Shown here one piece after another: positions 27,169-36,900 of a stretch of 64,000 nucleotides of DNA; within the stretch, counting starts at the first letter, position 1; each line of letters starts with the position of its first letter. Both the position numbers and the translations under genes were made by a program. Where the stretch lies: contig CAVTWD010000017.1 of assembly GCA_963738325.1 (NCBI GenBank), forward strand, positions 62,001 through 126,000, written 5' to 3'. This stretch comes from CAVTWD01 sp963738325. GTDB lineage: Bacteria; Actinomycetota; Acidimicrobiia; Acidimicrobiales; Ilumatobacteraceae. A model generated the notes under the pieces. It searched no databases. It was given only the letters and a program-made list of their open reading frames with translations, and had not been told where the DNA came from.

Positions 27169-27450
27169 TCAGCCGGAGGATGCGGGTGGTAGCGGCTCGT
27201 GGTGACTGAACCGGGCGGCCAGGCGGTGGATGCGGTGGGTATCCGCACGGCGCAGGGACGCCGGCGTGGTGGTGGTGTGGACCTTGAAGAAGAAGTATTT
27301 GGCGATCTCGACGCAGACCAGGTAGGTGACGACGAAGGCGACCAGGACGGCGAAGAACGCAGGCGGCAAGGGTGCGAAGCCGAGCGGGTCGCCGAGTGGG
27401 CTCTGGGGGATCAGTGCGCCGACCACCACGACGGCGATGACCGAGACGGG
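27169..27450 (-). pseudogene. mgtA: 3' fragment of the split Mg2+ P-type ATPase gene
   Basis: The frame reads SVIAVVVVGALIPQSPLG then PLGFAPLPPAFFAVLVAF. This is the last transmembrane pair and tail of magnesium-importing P-type ATPases. The rest of the gene lies at 30558-32935, on the far side of a transposon. Joining the two sides after removing the target duplication gives CTG CTC GTC TCG GTC ATC, an uninterrupted LLVSVI, which is strong evidence that this was one gene. Confidence 0.8.
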
Positions 27451-27617
27451 TGTTGGCGGCGTGACTTTCTGATCACGTAGTCAGCGCGCGCCGGCTGCGC
27501 TGTTTGCGCGCGCTGCGGGTCGCTCGGTGGCGTGTTGGCGGTGAGGATGTGCGGTTCCTGTACGCGAGGGACCCCCTCCCCATCAGTTGGTCGCTGTGCC
27601 GGAGGGGGTCCAAGGCG

Positions 27618-28289
27618 GTGTTGCCACCGGTGGCGATCGTATGGCCTTGCCCGTTGTCAGTCGATGCCTACGTCGCGGCGGGCCGTGAGGTCGATGCGCC
27701 GCGTCCGGACTGCCCGCGCTGTGGCGGCGCGATGTCGTGGTGGTCGGGCTATCGCCGTTTCGTCCGCTCTGGCGGCGTGAGCCGGGCGATCTTCGTGCCG
27801 AGGGTGCGCTGCGGGCCGTGCGCGAAGACCGACGCCGTGCTCCCGGCGTTCGTGTTCATGCGGCCGCCTCGATGCTGGTCGAGACGGTCGGCGCTGTCGT
27901 CGAAAAGGTCGTAGCCGCCGTTGGCGGGGTGCGGCCGGCGGCGGCGGTGGCAGATGTTCCGCACACCACGGCGCGGGGGTGGGTGCGCCGCTTCGCGGCC
28001 CGGGCGACGGGATGGTCGGTGGCGTTCGCGGCGCTGGCTGTCGAGCTCGGCGGAGAGGTCGTTGGCGCATCGGCGATGCCGCCGGTCACGCGTTGGCGGC
28101 GATCGGCGGCGCGTTCGCGGCGGCGCGCTGCGTTTGCGGGCTGGGACCGGTTGGGCCGGTGGCGGTTTGCGTCGGCGGTGAGCGGCGGGAGGCTGCTCGC
28201 CGGCCAACACGAATACGCCCTATCTCGTCGTCGGCAGGCGTCGTTTCATGCCTCCGGTCCCGTCGGACGGGACTCGAACGGAGGAATGA
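27618..28289 (+). CDS. DUF6431-like zinc-ribbon/HTH transposon protein (several frameshifts)
   Basis: The start region reads VAIVWPCPLSVDAYVAAGRE, followed by CPRCGGAM and RCGPCAKTDAVLPAF, a four-Cys zinc ribbon. An HTH segment follows (VRPAAAVADVPHTTARGWVR). The tail (NTPYLVVGRRRFMPP) ends at TGA 28287-28289, one base before the transposase ATG. Frames change near 27862, 28060-28080, 28150 and 28200, so the gene is either decayed or badly read. GGAGGGGG precedes the GTG at 27618. Proteins of this kind accompany this transposase type in actinobacteria and may bind the ends. Confidence 0.6.
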
Positions 28290-28290
28290 C

Positions 28291-29654
28291 ATGGACCACG
28301 ACCAGCAGGAGGCGGTGGCGCTGCACCGTTTCGGTGTGATCGCCGAGGCGACGAACCCGCGCTTGACCCCGGCCGAGCGGGGTGCGCTGGTGCGCCAGAT
28401 CGTGACGCGGGCCCACTCGCATCCCGACGGCACCGAGCGCCGCTACTCGCGGGCAACGATCGACCGTTGGATCAGGGCGTGGCGGGCCGGTGGGCTGGAC
28501 GCGCTGAAGCCCTCGCCCCGGGCCGACACCGGGGCGGTGCGGGCGCACCCCGAGCTGTTCGCCGAGGCGGCCGCCCTGCGATTGGAGCTCCCGTCGCGCT
28601 CGGCGGCCCAGATCGCGTCGATCCTTTATCACCGCCACGGCATCCGGGTCGCCGAGCGCACGGTGCGGGCCCAGCTGCGGCGGGCCGGGCTGCACCGCGA
28701 GGCGCTGGAGGCCGAGCCGAAGGTGTTCGGCCGTTACGAGGCCGAAGCGCCGAACGACCGGTGGATCACCGACGTGCTGGTCGGCCCGTGGGTGCCGTGG
28801 CCGAGGCTCGACGCGTCGGTGCGGGCCCGGCTGTTCCTGATCGTCGATGACCACAGCCGCCTGATCGTCGACGGCCGGTTCTTCGCCCACGAGAACGCCC
28901 GCGCCGGCCAGGAGCTGCTGCGCCGGGCGATCGTGCGCCGCGGTGTGCCCGTCGTGCTCTACGCCGACAACGGCGCCCCGTTCGCCAACGCCTGGCTGGC
29001 CCGGACCTGCGCCGTGCTGGGCGTGCGCCTCGTGCACTCCAAGCCCTACTCGCCGGAAGGCCGCGGCAAGCAGGAGCGGGCCAACCGCTACATCCGCGAG
29101 GCGTTCCTGGCCGAGGCCACCCACGTCGGCATCGCCGACCTCGACGAGCTCAACGACCGGTTCACCGCCTGGGCCGAGCAGGATCGCCAACCGCCGCGTC
29201 CACGCCGAGACCAACCAGACGCCGATCGAACGCTTCGAGCGGGGCGGGCCCCACCGCGGGGTCGACCCCGACCGCCTGCGGGAGGCGTTCCGCTGGTCGG
29301 TGACCCGCAAAGTGACCCGCACCGCGACCGTCCCGCTGGAGGGCAACGCCTACGGGGTCGACCCCGCCCTGGTCGGCCGGCGGGTCGAGCTGCGCTACGA
29401 CCCCGAGGACCTGACCCGCATCGACGTCTACCTGGACGGCCGGCCCGCCGGGGTGGCCACCCCGTTCGTCATCCGCCGCCACGTCCACCCCGCCGTCCCC
29501 CAGGCCGCCCGCCCCGAACCTGAGGCGACCGGCATCGACTACCTGGGCCTCGTCGCCGCCGCCCACGACGAGGCGGCCGGCACCGGGCACGAAGATCGAC
29601 TTCTCCCAGCTCGACATGTTCGCCGACCCCGACATCGAGGAGCAGACCCGATGA
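28291..29654 (+). CDS. DDE integrase/transposase of the transposon (frameshifted)
   Basis: The gene starts MDHDQQEAVALHRFGVIAEA. An N-terminal helix-turn-helix region (TIDRWIRAWRAGGLDALKP) precedes an RNase H-like integrase core with DVLVGPWVPW, the acidic LFLIVDDHSRLIVDGRFF, LYADNGAPFANAWLA and a Glu in SPEGRGKQERANRYI. A Mu-type C-terminal barrel follows (EGNAYGVDPALVGRRVELRY). Frame breaks at about 29183 and 29592 are each corrected by removing one G. The gene ends with IDFSQLDMFADPDIEEQT and overlaps the ATPase by ATGA. Confidence 0.8.
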
Positions 29655-30470
29655 GCGCCCCCGCCCCGTGGGCCGCGCACTTCGGGCTGCAGCCGCACCC
29701 CGTTCGGCAAGTCCATCGCCGCCAAGGACCTCTTCGCCCGCCAAGCCCACGCCGAGGCCGTCGCCCGCATCAACTTCTGCGTCGTCGAGTCCGCCCTCGG
29801 CGTCATCACCGGCGACGTCGGCGCCGGCAAGACCGTGTCGGTCCGTGCCGCCGTCGACGCGCTCGACCGCACCCGGCACCAGGTCATCTACATCGCCAAC
29901 CCCGCCTTCGGCACCCGCGGCCTCTACGTCACCATCGTGCGCTCCCTGGGTGCCGAGCCCCGCTACCTCAAAGCCGAGCTGATGGCCCAAGCCGCCGATC
30001 TGCTCGCCGCCGAGACCGCCGAGCGGCACCGCCGCGTCGTGCTCGTCTGCGACGAGGCCCACCTGCTCACGCCGGCCCAACTCGAAGAGCTGCGGCTGCT
30101 CACCAACTCCGAGATGGACTCGGCCTCACCGTTCGCCGGGATCCTTATCGGCCAGCCCACCCTCAACCGCCAACTCCGCATGGGCGTCTTCGCCGCACTC
30201 GACCAGCGCATCGCCACCCGGTTCGCGATCCGCCCGATGGACATCGGCGAGTCCGCCGCCTACCTGCGACACCACCTCACCCTCGCCGGGCGCGACGAAC
30301 CGCTCCTCGCCGACGACGCCGTCGCCCGCCTGCACCGGGCTTCAGGAGGACTACCTCGAGCGCTCAACAACGCCGCGACGGCCGCCATCATCGCCGCCGC
30401 CGCCGACAACAAACTCCTCGTCGACGACTCCTGCGCCAAGAAGGCCGTCGCCGAGCTCACCCGCGACTGA
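29651..30470 (+). CDS. AAA ATPase of the transposon (ExeA/TniB-like; frameshifted)
   Basis: The protein starts MSAPAPWAAHFGLQPHPFGK once an extra C in the run at about 29699-29702 is removed. Walker A is GDVGAGKTVSVRAA, Walker B is VLVCDEAHLLTPAQLEELR, and sensor/arginine regions follow (GILIGQPTLNRQLR, FAIRPMDIGE). It ends with an ExeA-like SGGLPRALNNAATAAI. Such ATPases select target DNA and activate the transposase, as TniB or TnsC do. Confidence 0.8.
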
Positions 30471-30474
30471 CACT

Positions 30475-30524
30475 CAGCACTCCGTGCTCATCGACCCATG
30501 CCGCTCACTGAGCACGGAGTGCTG
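30475..30524. terminator. Perfect 16-bp inverted repeat after the ATPase gene
   Basis: Arms at 30475-30490 and 30509-30524 are exact complements with an 18-base spacer. The repeat begins four bases after the ATPase stop and ends 33 bp before the transposon tip. It could be the terminator for the transposition genes, a shield against outside transcription, or a protein-binding site at the right end. Confidence 0.6.
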
Positions 30525-30557
30525 CCTGGCCATGTGCAAACAGCGCGGCCGCCAACA

Positions 30558-32935
30558 ACGAGCAGAGGTCGGGAGGGGCGGCTGCGGATGAAGGGGACCC
30601 GGCGGGTTCGGATGACGAACACGATGAGGGTCTGGGTGGCCAGCGATTCGACGAACCAGCCGGAGCGGAACAGGGGCGCGGCGGCGTCGAATACCCAGAG
30701 CATGACGGCGAAGGTGGCGAAGTCGAACAGGGAGCTGATGGGACCGAAGCGGATCATGAAGCGGCGGATGAACCCGATGTCCCAGTGTGAGGGGCGCACG
30801 AGCTGCTCGTCGTCGACGTTGTCGGTGGGGATGGTCATCTGGCTGGAGTCGTAGAGCAGGTTGTTGAGCAGGATCTGGGACGGCAGCATCGGCAGGAACG
30901 GCAAGAACGCGGCGGCGACGGTGACGCTGAACATGTTTCCGAAGTTCGATGACGTGCCCATGAGCACGTACTTGATGGTGTTGGCGAAGATGCGTCGGCC
31001 CTCGGCGACGCCGTCGGCGAGGACGTCGAGGTCGCGCTCGAGCAGGATGATGTCGGCGGCGTCTTTGGCGACGTCGGTGGCCGAGTCGACGGAGATGCCG
31101 ACGTCGGCGTGGTGTAAGGCGAGAGCGTCGTTGACACCGTCGCCGAGGAAGGCCACGGCCGAGCCGGCGCGACGTTGGGCGCGCAGGATGCGGGCTTTCT
31201 GCTCGGGGCTGACTCGGGCGAAGATGGTGGTGTGGGTGACGGCGTCGGTGAGGGCGTCGTCGTCGAGGGTGTCGAGGTCGGAGCCGGTGAGGGTCCCGGT
31301 CGAGGTGACGCCGAGGGTTCGACAGACGGTCTCGGCGACGACGGGGTTGTCGCCGGTGACGATCTTGACGGTGATGCCGAGGGCGTCGAGGCGGGCGATC
31401 GATCCGGCCGCCGACGGCTTGGGTTGGTCCAGGAAGGTCAGGTAGCCGGCGAGGTGGAGGTCGTGTTCGTCGTCGGGTGTCACCGCCGTCTGGGCGGTGG
31501 CGGGCCGGGTGGCGATGGCTACCACCCGGTTGCCGGCAGCGAACTCGCGCTCGAGCAGCCGGCGTGCCCCGCTGGGGACGTCGGTACAGGCCGCCAGCAC
31601 CGTCTCGGGAGCGCCCTTGGTGATCAGCAGCCGCTCGTCGTTTCGGTCGACGATCACTGAGACGCACCGGCGTTCATGATCGAACGGGGCGATGCCGACC
31701 CGGTGGAAGTCGGTGATCGGGATCGACATCGCGTCGGGTGACTGCCATACGGCCGTGTCGAGCGGGTTGCCGCCGACCACGGTGTGGCCGGTCACGCTAG
31801 CTTCGTTGCAGACGAGCCCGAGCGCCAACACCTCGGTGCTGTCGTCGCCAGCCGGGTCCAGCGCCCGTTCGAAGCTGATGTGACCGTCGGTGAGAGTGCC
31901 GGTCTTGTCGGTGAACAACACGTCGACATCGCCGAGGTCCTCGATGCACACCAGACGCTTGACGAGGACCCGCTTTTGGGCGAGACGCCGGGAACCGGTG
32001 GCCAGGCTCGTCGACACGACGGCGGGAAGCAGCTGCGGGGTGATGCCCACCGCGACCGCCAGCGAGAACAGCACCGCCTCGATCACAGACCGGCCTAGGA
32101 GCAGGTTCACCACCAGGATGGTCACGCTCAGCACGGCACCGACTCGGGCCAGCAGCCCCGAGAAGTGGGTGAGGCCCAACTGGAACTCGGTCTGGGGTTG
32201 ATGCACCCCGAGTCCGAGCGCGATCCGTCCGAACTGGGTGAGGCGCCCAGTGGCGACAACCACGGCGTCGGCCGAGCCCTCGTGCACGACCGTGCCCATG
32301 AACAGGCAGGACGACAGATCCCCAAGCGCGGCACCGGCGCTCACCGGGGTGGGCGACTTCGACGCGGGGACCGACTCGCCGGTGAGGATCGACTCGTCGC
32401 ATTCGAGGTTGCTGGCCGCCAGGAGCCGCACGTCGGCGGGAACGACCGAGCCCATGTCGAGGTGCACGATGTCGCCCGGCACCAGGTGCGTGACCTCGAC
32501 GCTGATCGGCGTCCCCTCACGAACGACGGTGACGACATGCCGGACGTCGGAGTGCATCGCCTCCACCGCCCGCTCGGCCCGGTACTCGTTGCCGAACCCG
32601 AGACCGACCGACGCCACCACGATCACCCCGATGATCGCGGCATCGACGCCCTCACCCACGAAGGCCGACACGGCCGCAGCAGCAAGCAGGAGCCACAGCA
32701 GAGGGCTGTTCACCTGTCGAGCCAACACCGACCAAGCGCTGGCGTGGTGGGAGCGCACCGCGTTCGGGCCGAACGTCTCGGATCGCTCTGACACCTCGAC
32801 GACGTTGAGCCCGGCCGCACGGCTCCCGAGAAGCGCGAGCACCTGCTCGGGCGCCAGGGCGGCAGCCGTCTCGATCGATGGCAGCGTCGCGGCATCCAAG
32901 TGCGGCGCCACAGCGAGCGGGACGCCGGTCGACAC
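30558..32935 (-). pseudogene. mgtA: Magnesium-importing P-type ATPase, C-terminus cut off by a transposon
   Basis: The intact 790-residue part contains TGES (LTGESVPASKS), the phosphorylation motif DKTGTLTDG, KGAPETVLAAC in the nucleotide domain and GDGVNDALALHHADVGIS. It ends with SLATQTLIVFVIRTRRVPF then RSRPSRPLL at the transposon. Beyond that point the frame runs about 26 codons into transposon DNA. The last two helices are displaced to 27169-27450, so transport is probably lost. MgtA/MgtB pumps import Mg2+ across the inner membrane. Confidence 0.85.
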
Positions 32936-33110
32936 GACTACCGGCCGATGACCCAGACCGAGACGACGGCCACGCCAGGCCGGCTATGCCTCGACGCCAT
33001 ACGATCACACTAGGCGGGAAGGCATCGACGTCGGCGAAACGGGCTCTCACACGATCTCCCCAAAGGGCGGGGCGAGTGGCCGGGGGGAATCGCACCCCCC
33101 GGCTCTCTCA

Positions 33111-33144
33111 GAACCGGACGTGAGCCTCTCGACTCATCCGGCTC
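33111..33144 (-). ncRNA. Group II intron domain V
   Basis: This 34-nt hairpin begins GAGCCGGA, which carries the AGC catalytic triad, and closes with TCCGGTTC. It matches the universal domain V layout, so it marks the ribozyme core and its strand. Confidence 0.85.
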
Positions 33145-33158
33145 CCATCATCCAGCCG

Positions 33159-34436
33159 TCAGGGCGTGACGCCCAGCCGCCAGTGGGCAAAGAGAGTCGG
33201 GTCGCGCCTTGCGACGCTCCGCAACCACCGAACTGCCCTGGCGAAGTGATGGTGCAGCCGTTTGTATTTCCGTGCCGCCCAACGCGCGAGATGCGCGTTG
33301 AGTCGACGCAACAGCGGATACAGCATGGACTTGTAGAAGCGCCCGTAGTAGCTGATCCACCCGTGCACGATGGGGTTGATGATGCGCGCAAGGTCCTTGA
33401 GGGCCAGGTCGCTGCGCCGGTTGATCCGCCAGGAGCGGATCTCCCGTCCGATCGCCTTCTTGGCGTCGTCGCTGACCGCCGGCAAGAAGCTCACGAAGAA
33501 GTTCCCGTGCCTGCTCTTCGCCAGTCGGGGACGAAACGTGTACCCCAAGAAGCTGAATCGTTCGTGCTCATGTGAGCCCGGGCGGCTGGCGTCCTTGCAG
33601 TACACGATGCGCGTCTTGTCGGGGTGAAGTTCCAGACCGACTTGCGCCATACGCTCGGCGATGGCCCCAAGCACATGTTGTGCCTGGGCTTCGGTCGCGC
33701 AGTGAACCACCGCATCGTCCGCGTAGCGTTCGAAACCGACCGTCGGGAACTCCCGGGCCAGCCACCTGTCGAACGCGTAGTGGAGGAAGAGGTTCGCCAG
33801 CAGGGGCGAGATCGCCGAACCCTGCGGGGTCCCACGATCCCGTTGCACCAAGGTGCCGTCTCCCATCTGGAGGGGAGCTTTGAGCCACCGCTCCACATAG
33901 AGAAGAACCCACCGCAAGTCCGTGTGCTTAGACACTGTCCGCATCACAAGGTCGTGATCCAAGCTGTCGAAGAAGGCTCGGATGTCGAGATCGATCACCC
34001 AGTCCTTCTTCCAGCACCGTTGCCGGCATGTCGCCACCGCATCGAGAGCGGACCGCCCCGGCCGATAGCCGTAGGAGTCAGGATGGAACAGCGGCTCCAC
34101 CTCCGGCTCCAGATACGACCGAACGACCGTCTGGGCGATCCTGTCCGACACCGTGGGCACCCCGAGAAGGCGGACCCCCTTGCCTCCTGCTTTCGGTATC
34201 TCCACCGCACGCACCGGCGGCGGGAAGTACGTCCCCGAGGACATCCGATTCCAGAGCTTGTAGAGGTTCCCTTTCAGATCCCTCTCGAACTCTGCGATCG
34301 ACTCCCCGTCGACACCCGCAGCCCCCTGATTGGCCTTGACCTTCTCGTAGGCCTCCCACACAACCCACTTGGAAATCTCAAACGACTTCACCGTCGTCGG
34401 CTTCGACACGTCCACCGGCTCCTCCCGCACGATCAC
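33159..34436 (-). CDS. ltrA: Group II intron reverse transcriptase/maturase
   Basis: The 425-residue protein has RT motifs in order: NQGAAGVDGESIAEFE, RLLGVPTVSDRIAQ, SYGYRPGRSALDAV, the catalytic YADD in GFERYADDAVVH, and LGYTFRPRLA. A maturase (GIIM/X) domain follows (ARIINPIVHGWISYYGRF). The C-terminus ends HWRLGV, with no HNH endonuclease. The frame is intact, so the protein is likely functional in splicing and in target-primed insertion at exposed single strands. Confidence 0.92.
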   Translation of the reverse strand: MIVREEPVDVSKPTTVKSFEISKWVVWEAYEKVKANQGAAGVDGESIAEFERDLKGNLYKLWNRMSSGTYFPPPVRAVEIPKAGGKGVRLLGVPTVSDRIAQTVVRSYLEPEVEPLFHPDSYGYRPGRSALDAVATCRQRCWKKDWVIDLDIRAFFDSLDHDLVMRTVSKHTDLRWVLLYVERWLKAPLQMGDGTLVQRDRGTPQGSAISPLLANLFLHYAFDRWLAREFPTVGFERYADDAVVHCATEAQAQHVLGAIAERMAQVGLELHPDKTRIVYCKDASRPGSHEHERFSFLGYTFRPRLAKSRHGNFFVSFLPAVSDDAKKAIGREIRSWRINRRSDLALKDLARIINPIVHGWISYYGRFYKSMLYPLLRRLNAHLARWAARKYKRLHHHFARAVRWLRSVARRDPTLFAHWRLGVTP

Positions 34437-34838
34437 GGTTGACCACCAGACATGCCCGGATGACCCGGCCCCTTCGCTCCGCCCGCGTTACCGGGCATCA
34501 CCACTACTACGAGCCGGTCCGTCCCTGTGCCCCGCATCGGTACTCTGCTCCTCGCAGTTCCCGCTGCTTGGAGTCCTCCCTCTCGCGACCGGGGGGCCAA
34601 ATCCGGCAGCCCAGTGAACGGCCGTCGTAGCGGGGCGACAGGTTCCCACGTTCCATGCCAGAGCCCGAGCTGAGCTCGCGCCGCCTCCATGCCGGACACC
34701 ACCTGGGCAGTAAGCAGGTTGCCCCCAGGCTCATCCCGGGACAGGTGATCATCTCCCGGTTTCGATGCCATCTATACACTTTCGACACGTCATCAGCGGT
34801 TCGCTTCCGCTCGCCTTCTCAGCTCACACCTGACGCAC

Positions 34839-35156
34839 TCGTTGGCGCGCCTCTTCCGCAACGCTTACCACCCCGGCTCTTGACCGGCGCAGCTTGCGGT
34901 GGTTTGAGACCTCCCCCTGCAGGGCGATCCCGGAGGACCTACCTCCATCTCTGACACAGCACCGCATCAGAGCTTCGACCTTCTACATCGACGCCTCCTT
35001 TGCGTTCGTGGCGCACATCACCCGTGTGATCAGAAGTTGGGGGACGCGCCACGTGCCGATGGGTGGCAGTCCGGCCATGGCGCGCAGGGCATTCTGTGCT
35101 CATGGCCGAAGCAGTACTCACGCACTCCCACCCGTGCGCTCGGCTCCCGAGCAGCG
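34839..35156. other. Intergenic DNA upstream of the group II intron
   Basis: This is the 5' exon side of the intron. It contains a GGCGCGCC palindrome close to the insertion point and several short frames. I see no convincing gene, tRNA or terminator. Confidence 0.4.
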
Positions 35157-35908
35157 ATGACGACCGTGCGAGTGGTGAAGCTCAAGTGCGGGACGGGACC
35201 GTTTCGGCGGTGGACGCCGCGTACACGCTGGCCGTCCCCGGCGACAGCTCGGCCTGGTTAGTTCTTGCCGGTAGCCGCAGGGAGCGGCCTAGCTCAGACG
35301 CGATCGAGGTCGTCGGTGGCGACGAGCTGTGGCTCGCGGTGCCCGGCGAGTGGTGGGTGCTCTGCGGCTACACGGACGCGGCGCGATCGGTCAACGGCTA
35401 CAAGGTCCACGCCGCGGCTCCCTTCGAGGCGCCGCGCAGTGACGACGAGATCCTGTGGGTCGACCTCGACTTGGACTTCGAGGTGAGGGGCGACGAGGTG
35501 GCGCTCCAGGACGAGACCCAGTACACGACCATGCCCGCACAATCGGCTACCCGATCAGGTCGTGCGGGTGCCTGGTCGGACATCTCCACCATCGCTGCGC
35601 GGTACACCAACGGTGACTGGCCGTTCGACGGATCGATGCAGGAGTGGGTGGACGCCGCATCACTGTTTGAGCCCCCCGGCTGTGGGCCGGATCCACAACA
35701 TGCGCCCGCCCCCCTGGTGACCGGGACCACTCCTTCAAGTACGTCGTTCTGTATGGCTGGCGCGCCCGAGAATGAAGGTCGGGTCGGCAACCTGGAAGCC
35801 GAATGGGTTCGCGTCGTCGTGGGTTCGGCTACGCGTTGTTCGACGTTGAGACCTTCGGGGACCGTTGGTCAAGCGACTGTCGAACCAGTTGTATGGGCAC
35901 CAGACTGA
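35157..35908 (+). CDS. DUF402-like protein (frameshifted)
   Basis: The ATG at 35157 begins MTTVRVVKLKCGDG once one missing G is restored near 35190. The centre (WWVLCGYTDAARSVNGYKVH, then DDEILWVDLDLDFEVR and GDEVALQDE) matches the DUF402/FomD-type fold with its acidic metal-binding face. Further frame changes at about 35530-35580 lead into IAARYTNGDWPFDGSMQEW, a usual DUF402 ending near 35670. Beyond that the frame is open but unrecognised. Function is unknown; relatives include nucleotide-hydrolysing enzymes. Confidence 0.5.
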
Positions 35909-36820
35909 TCAGTGCGCGGCGGTGTTGGCCGGCACGATCTGAGGCTGGAAGGCGAACACGTCGCGGCTTTGGGGATCGATGAGCGCCTTCAACCACTGCA
36001 CGTCGTTCAACCCGTTGGCGGCGTTGTCCCCGAACGTCTCCACCCTGGTGAAGTTCTCGACGCGCTTGCCAGTGGAATCGAGCAGCGGCTTGTCGATGCG
36101 GAAGTAGTGCGAGTCGCCGTGAACGTAGGCGACGGGCCTCCCGAACGCGACTATTTCGGTGCGCAAAGCGACGAGGAAGGACTGGAAGCCGTCAGGCTGG
36201 CCGTCGGTCTCGGCGGGCGTCGTCGGATTCCGCAGCGGCGATCGCGTCGGGTCGGTTTGGTCGAAGCCGGGATCCGCCTGGCTGATGATCATCACCCCAG
36301 CGGAACCGTGTGCTATTGCCTCGAGGAACGTCTGGTGCAACCATACGATGTTCGTCGCGTTCCGTGCCGTGTATTCGCCCAGGTTCGGAGCGGTGTCGCA
36401 CAGGTTGTTGCAGGACCCTTGGATGTTCAACGCGGCGTAGGTGACGCCCTTCAGTGTCCACCGCCGGTTCTCGACACAGGCCGTCGGCTTGGTGACGGTG
36501 GGACCTGTCGCTGGCCCGCTCACGTAACCGAGACAGTTCGGGTCGGTCTGCACTTCTTGTTGCAGGGTGTGACGGCCCAACGACGACGATGTGCTGAAGA
36601 ACAGCTGGCGCTCGTGGTCGAGTCGTTCGAGCGAGTTGAATGCGCCGTTGGACGGCCCGGTCGCAGTCGGTCCCAGTCATTGTCGCCGGGGGTGAACATC
36701 GCCGGCGCGTCGAGCGAGTTTGAACCAGCCGAGAGCCGTTGAGTAGAGGGCGTCGTCGCAGTTCACTGACGGCGGGTTGCCGGTGGGGCCGTTCCCCGCC
36801 TTCAGATCGCCGTCGTGGTC
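35909..36820 (-). pseudogene. Metallophosphoesterase, N-terminus lost
   Basis: The sequence begins DHDGDLKAGNG and continues through ALYSTALGWFKLAR and FTPGDNDWTDC to AYVHGDSHYFRI, the GDND and HGDxH metal motifs of calcineurin-like phosphoesterases. The first metal-binding motifs and any signal peptide are missing. Three single-base insertions between about 36630 and 36710 cancel out, so the frame before and after is the same. Upstream it is joined directly to a fragment of a different gene. Confidence 0.7.
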
Positions 36821-36876
36821 GTGCTTCTCGTCGTAGGTCAATGAACCCTGGGACGCTAGGTGATCGACGCGGAACC
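36821..36876 (-). pseudogene. Internal piece of a split beta-propeller gene
   Basis: About 16 codons read VDHLASQGSLTYDEKH, a segment found just after NGSVV in secreted lactonase-like beta-propeller proteins. The first part of that protein is at 38410-38679, across an IS3 element. On its other side this piece runs straight into the phosphoesterase frame. Confidence 0.6.
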
Positions 36877-36900
36877 TGTCAAGCCCGGTGAGACAACTTG

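Larger units (their letters stand above)
27451..30557 (+). mobile_element. 3.1-kb DDE transposase/AAA ATPase transposon inserted in mgtA
   Basis: The ends are perfect 10-bp inverted repeats, TGTTGGCGGC at 27451-27460 and its complement at 30548-30557, so the element has TGT...ACA termini. It is flanked by ACGGG (27446-27450) and ACGAG (30558-30562), a 5-bp target duplication with one mismatch. TGT/ACA ends and 5-bp duplications are the rule for the Tn7/Tn552/Mu superfamily. Subterminal GCGCTGTTTGC copies lie at 27497-27507 and, inverted, at 30536-30546. A further TGTTGGCGG is at 27533-27541. Cargo: DUF6431 protein, DDE transposase and AAA ATPase. Confidence 0.8.
33074..34838 (-). mobile_element. 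Complete group II intron
   Basis: On the minus strand the intron begins GTGCGTCAGGTGTGAGCTG at 34838, a standard bacterial 5' end. It carries a reverse transcriptase ORF and ends after domain V (33111-33144) and a domain VI hairpin with a GCCGGGGGG/CCCCCCGGC stem. The 3' boundary near CCACTC at 33074 is accurate to a few bases. All parts needed for splicing and retrohoming seem present, except that the ORF lacks an endonuclease domain. The host exons on either side are not a recognisable gene. Confidence 0.8.
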
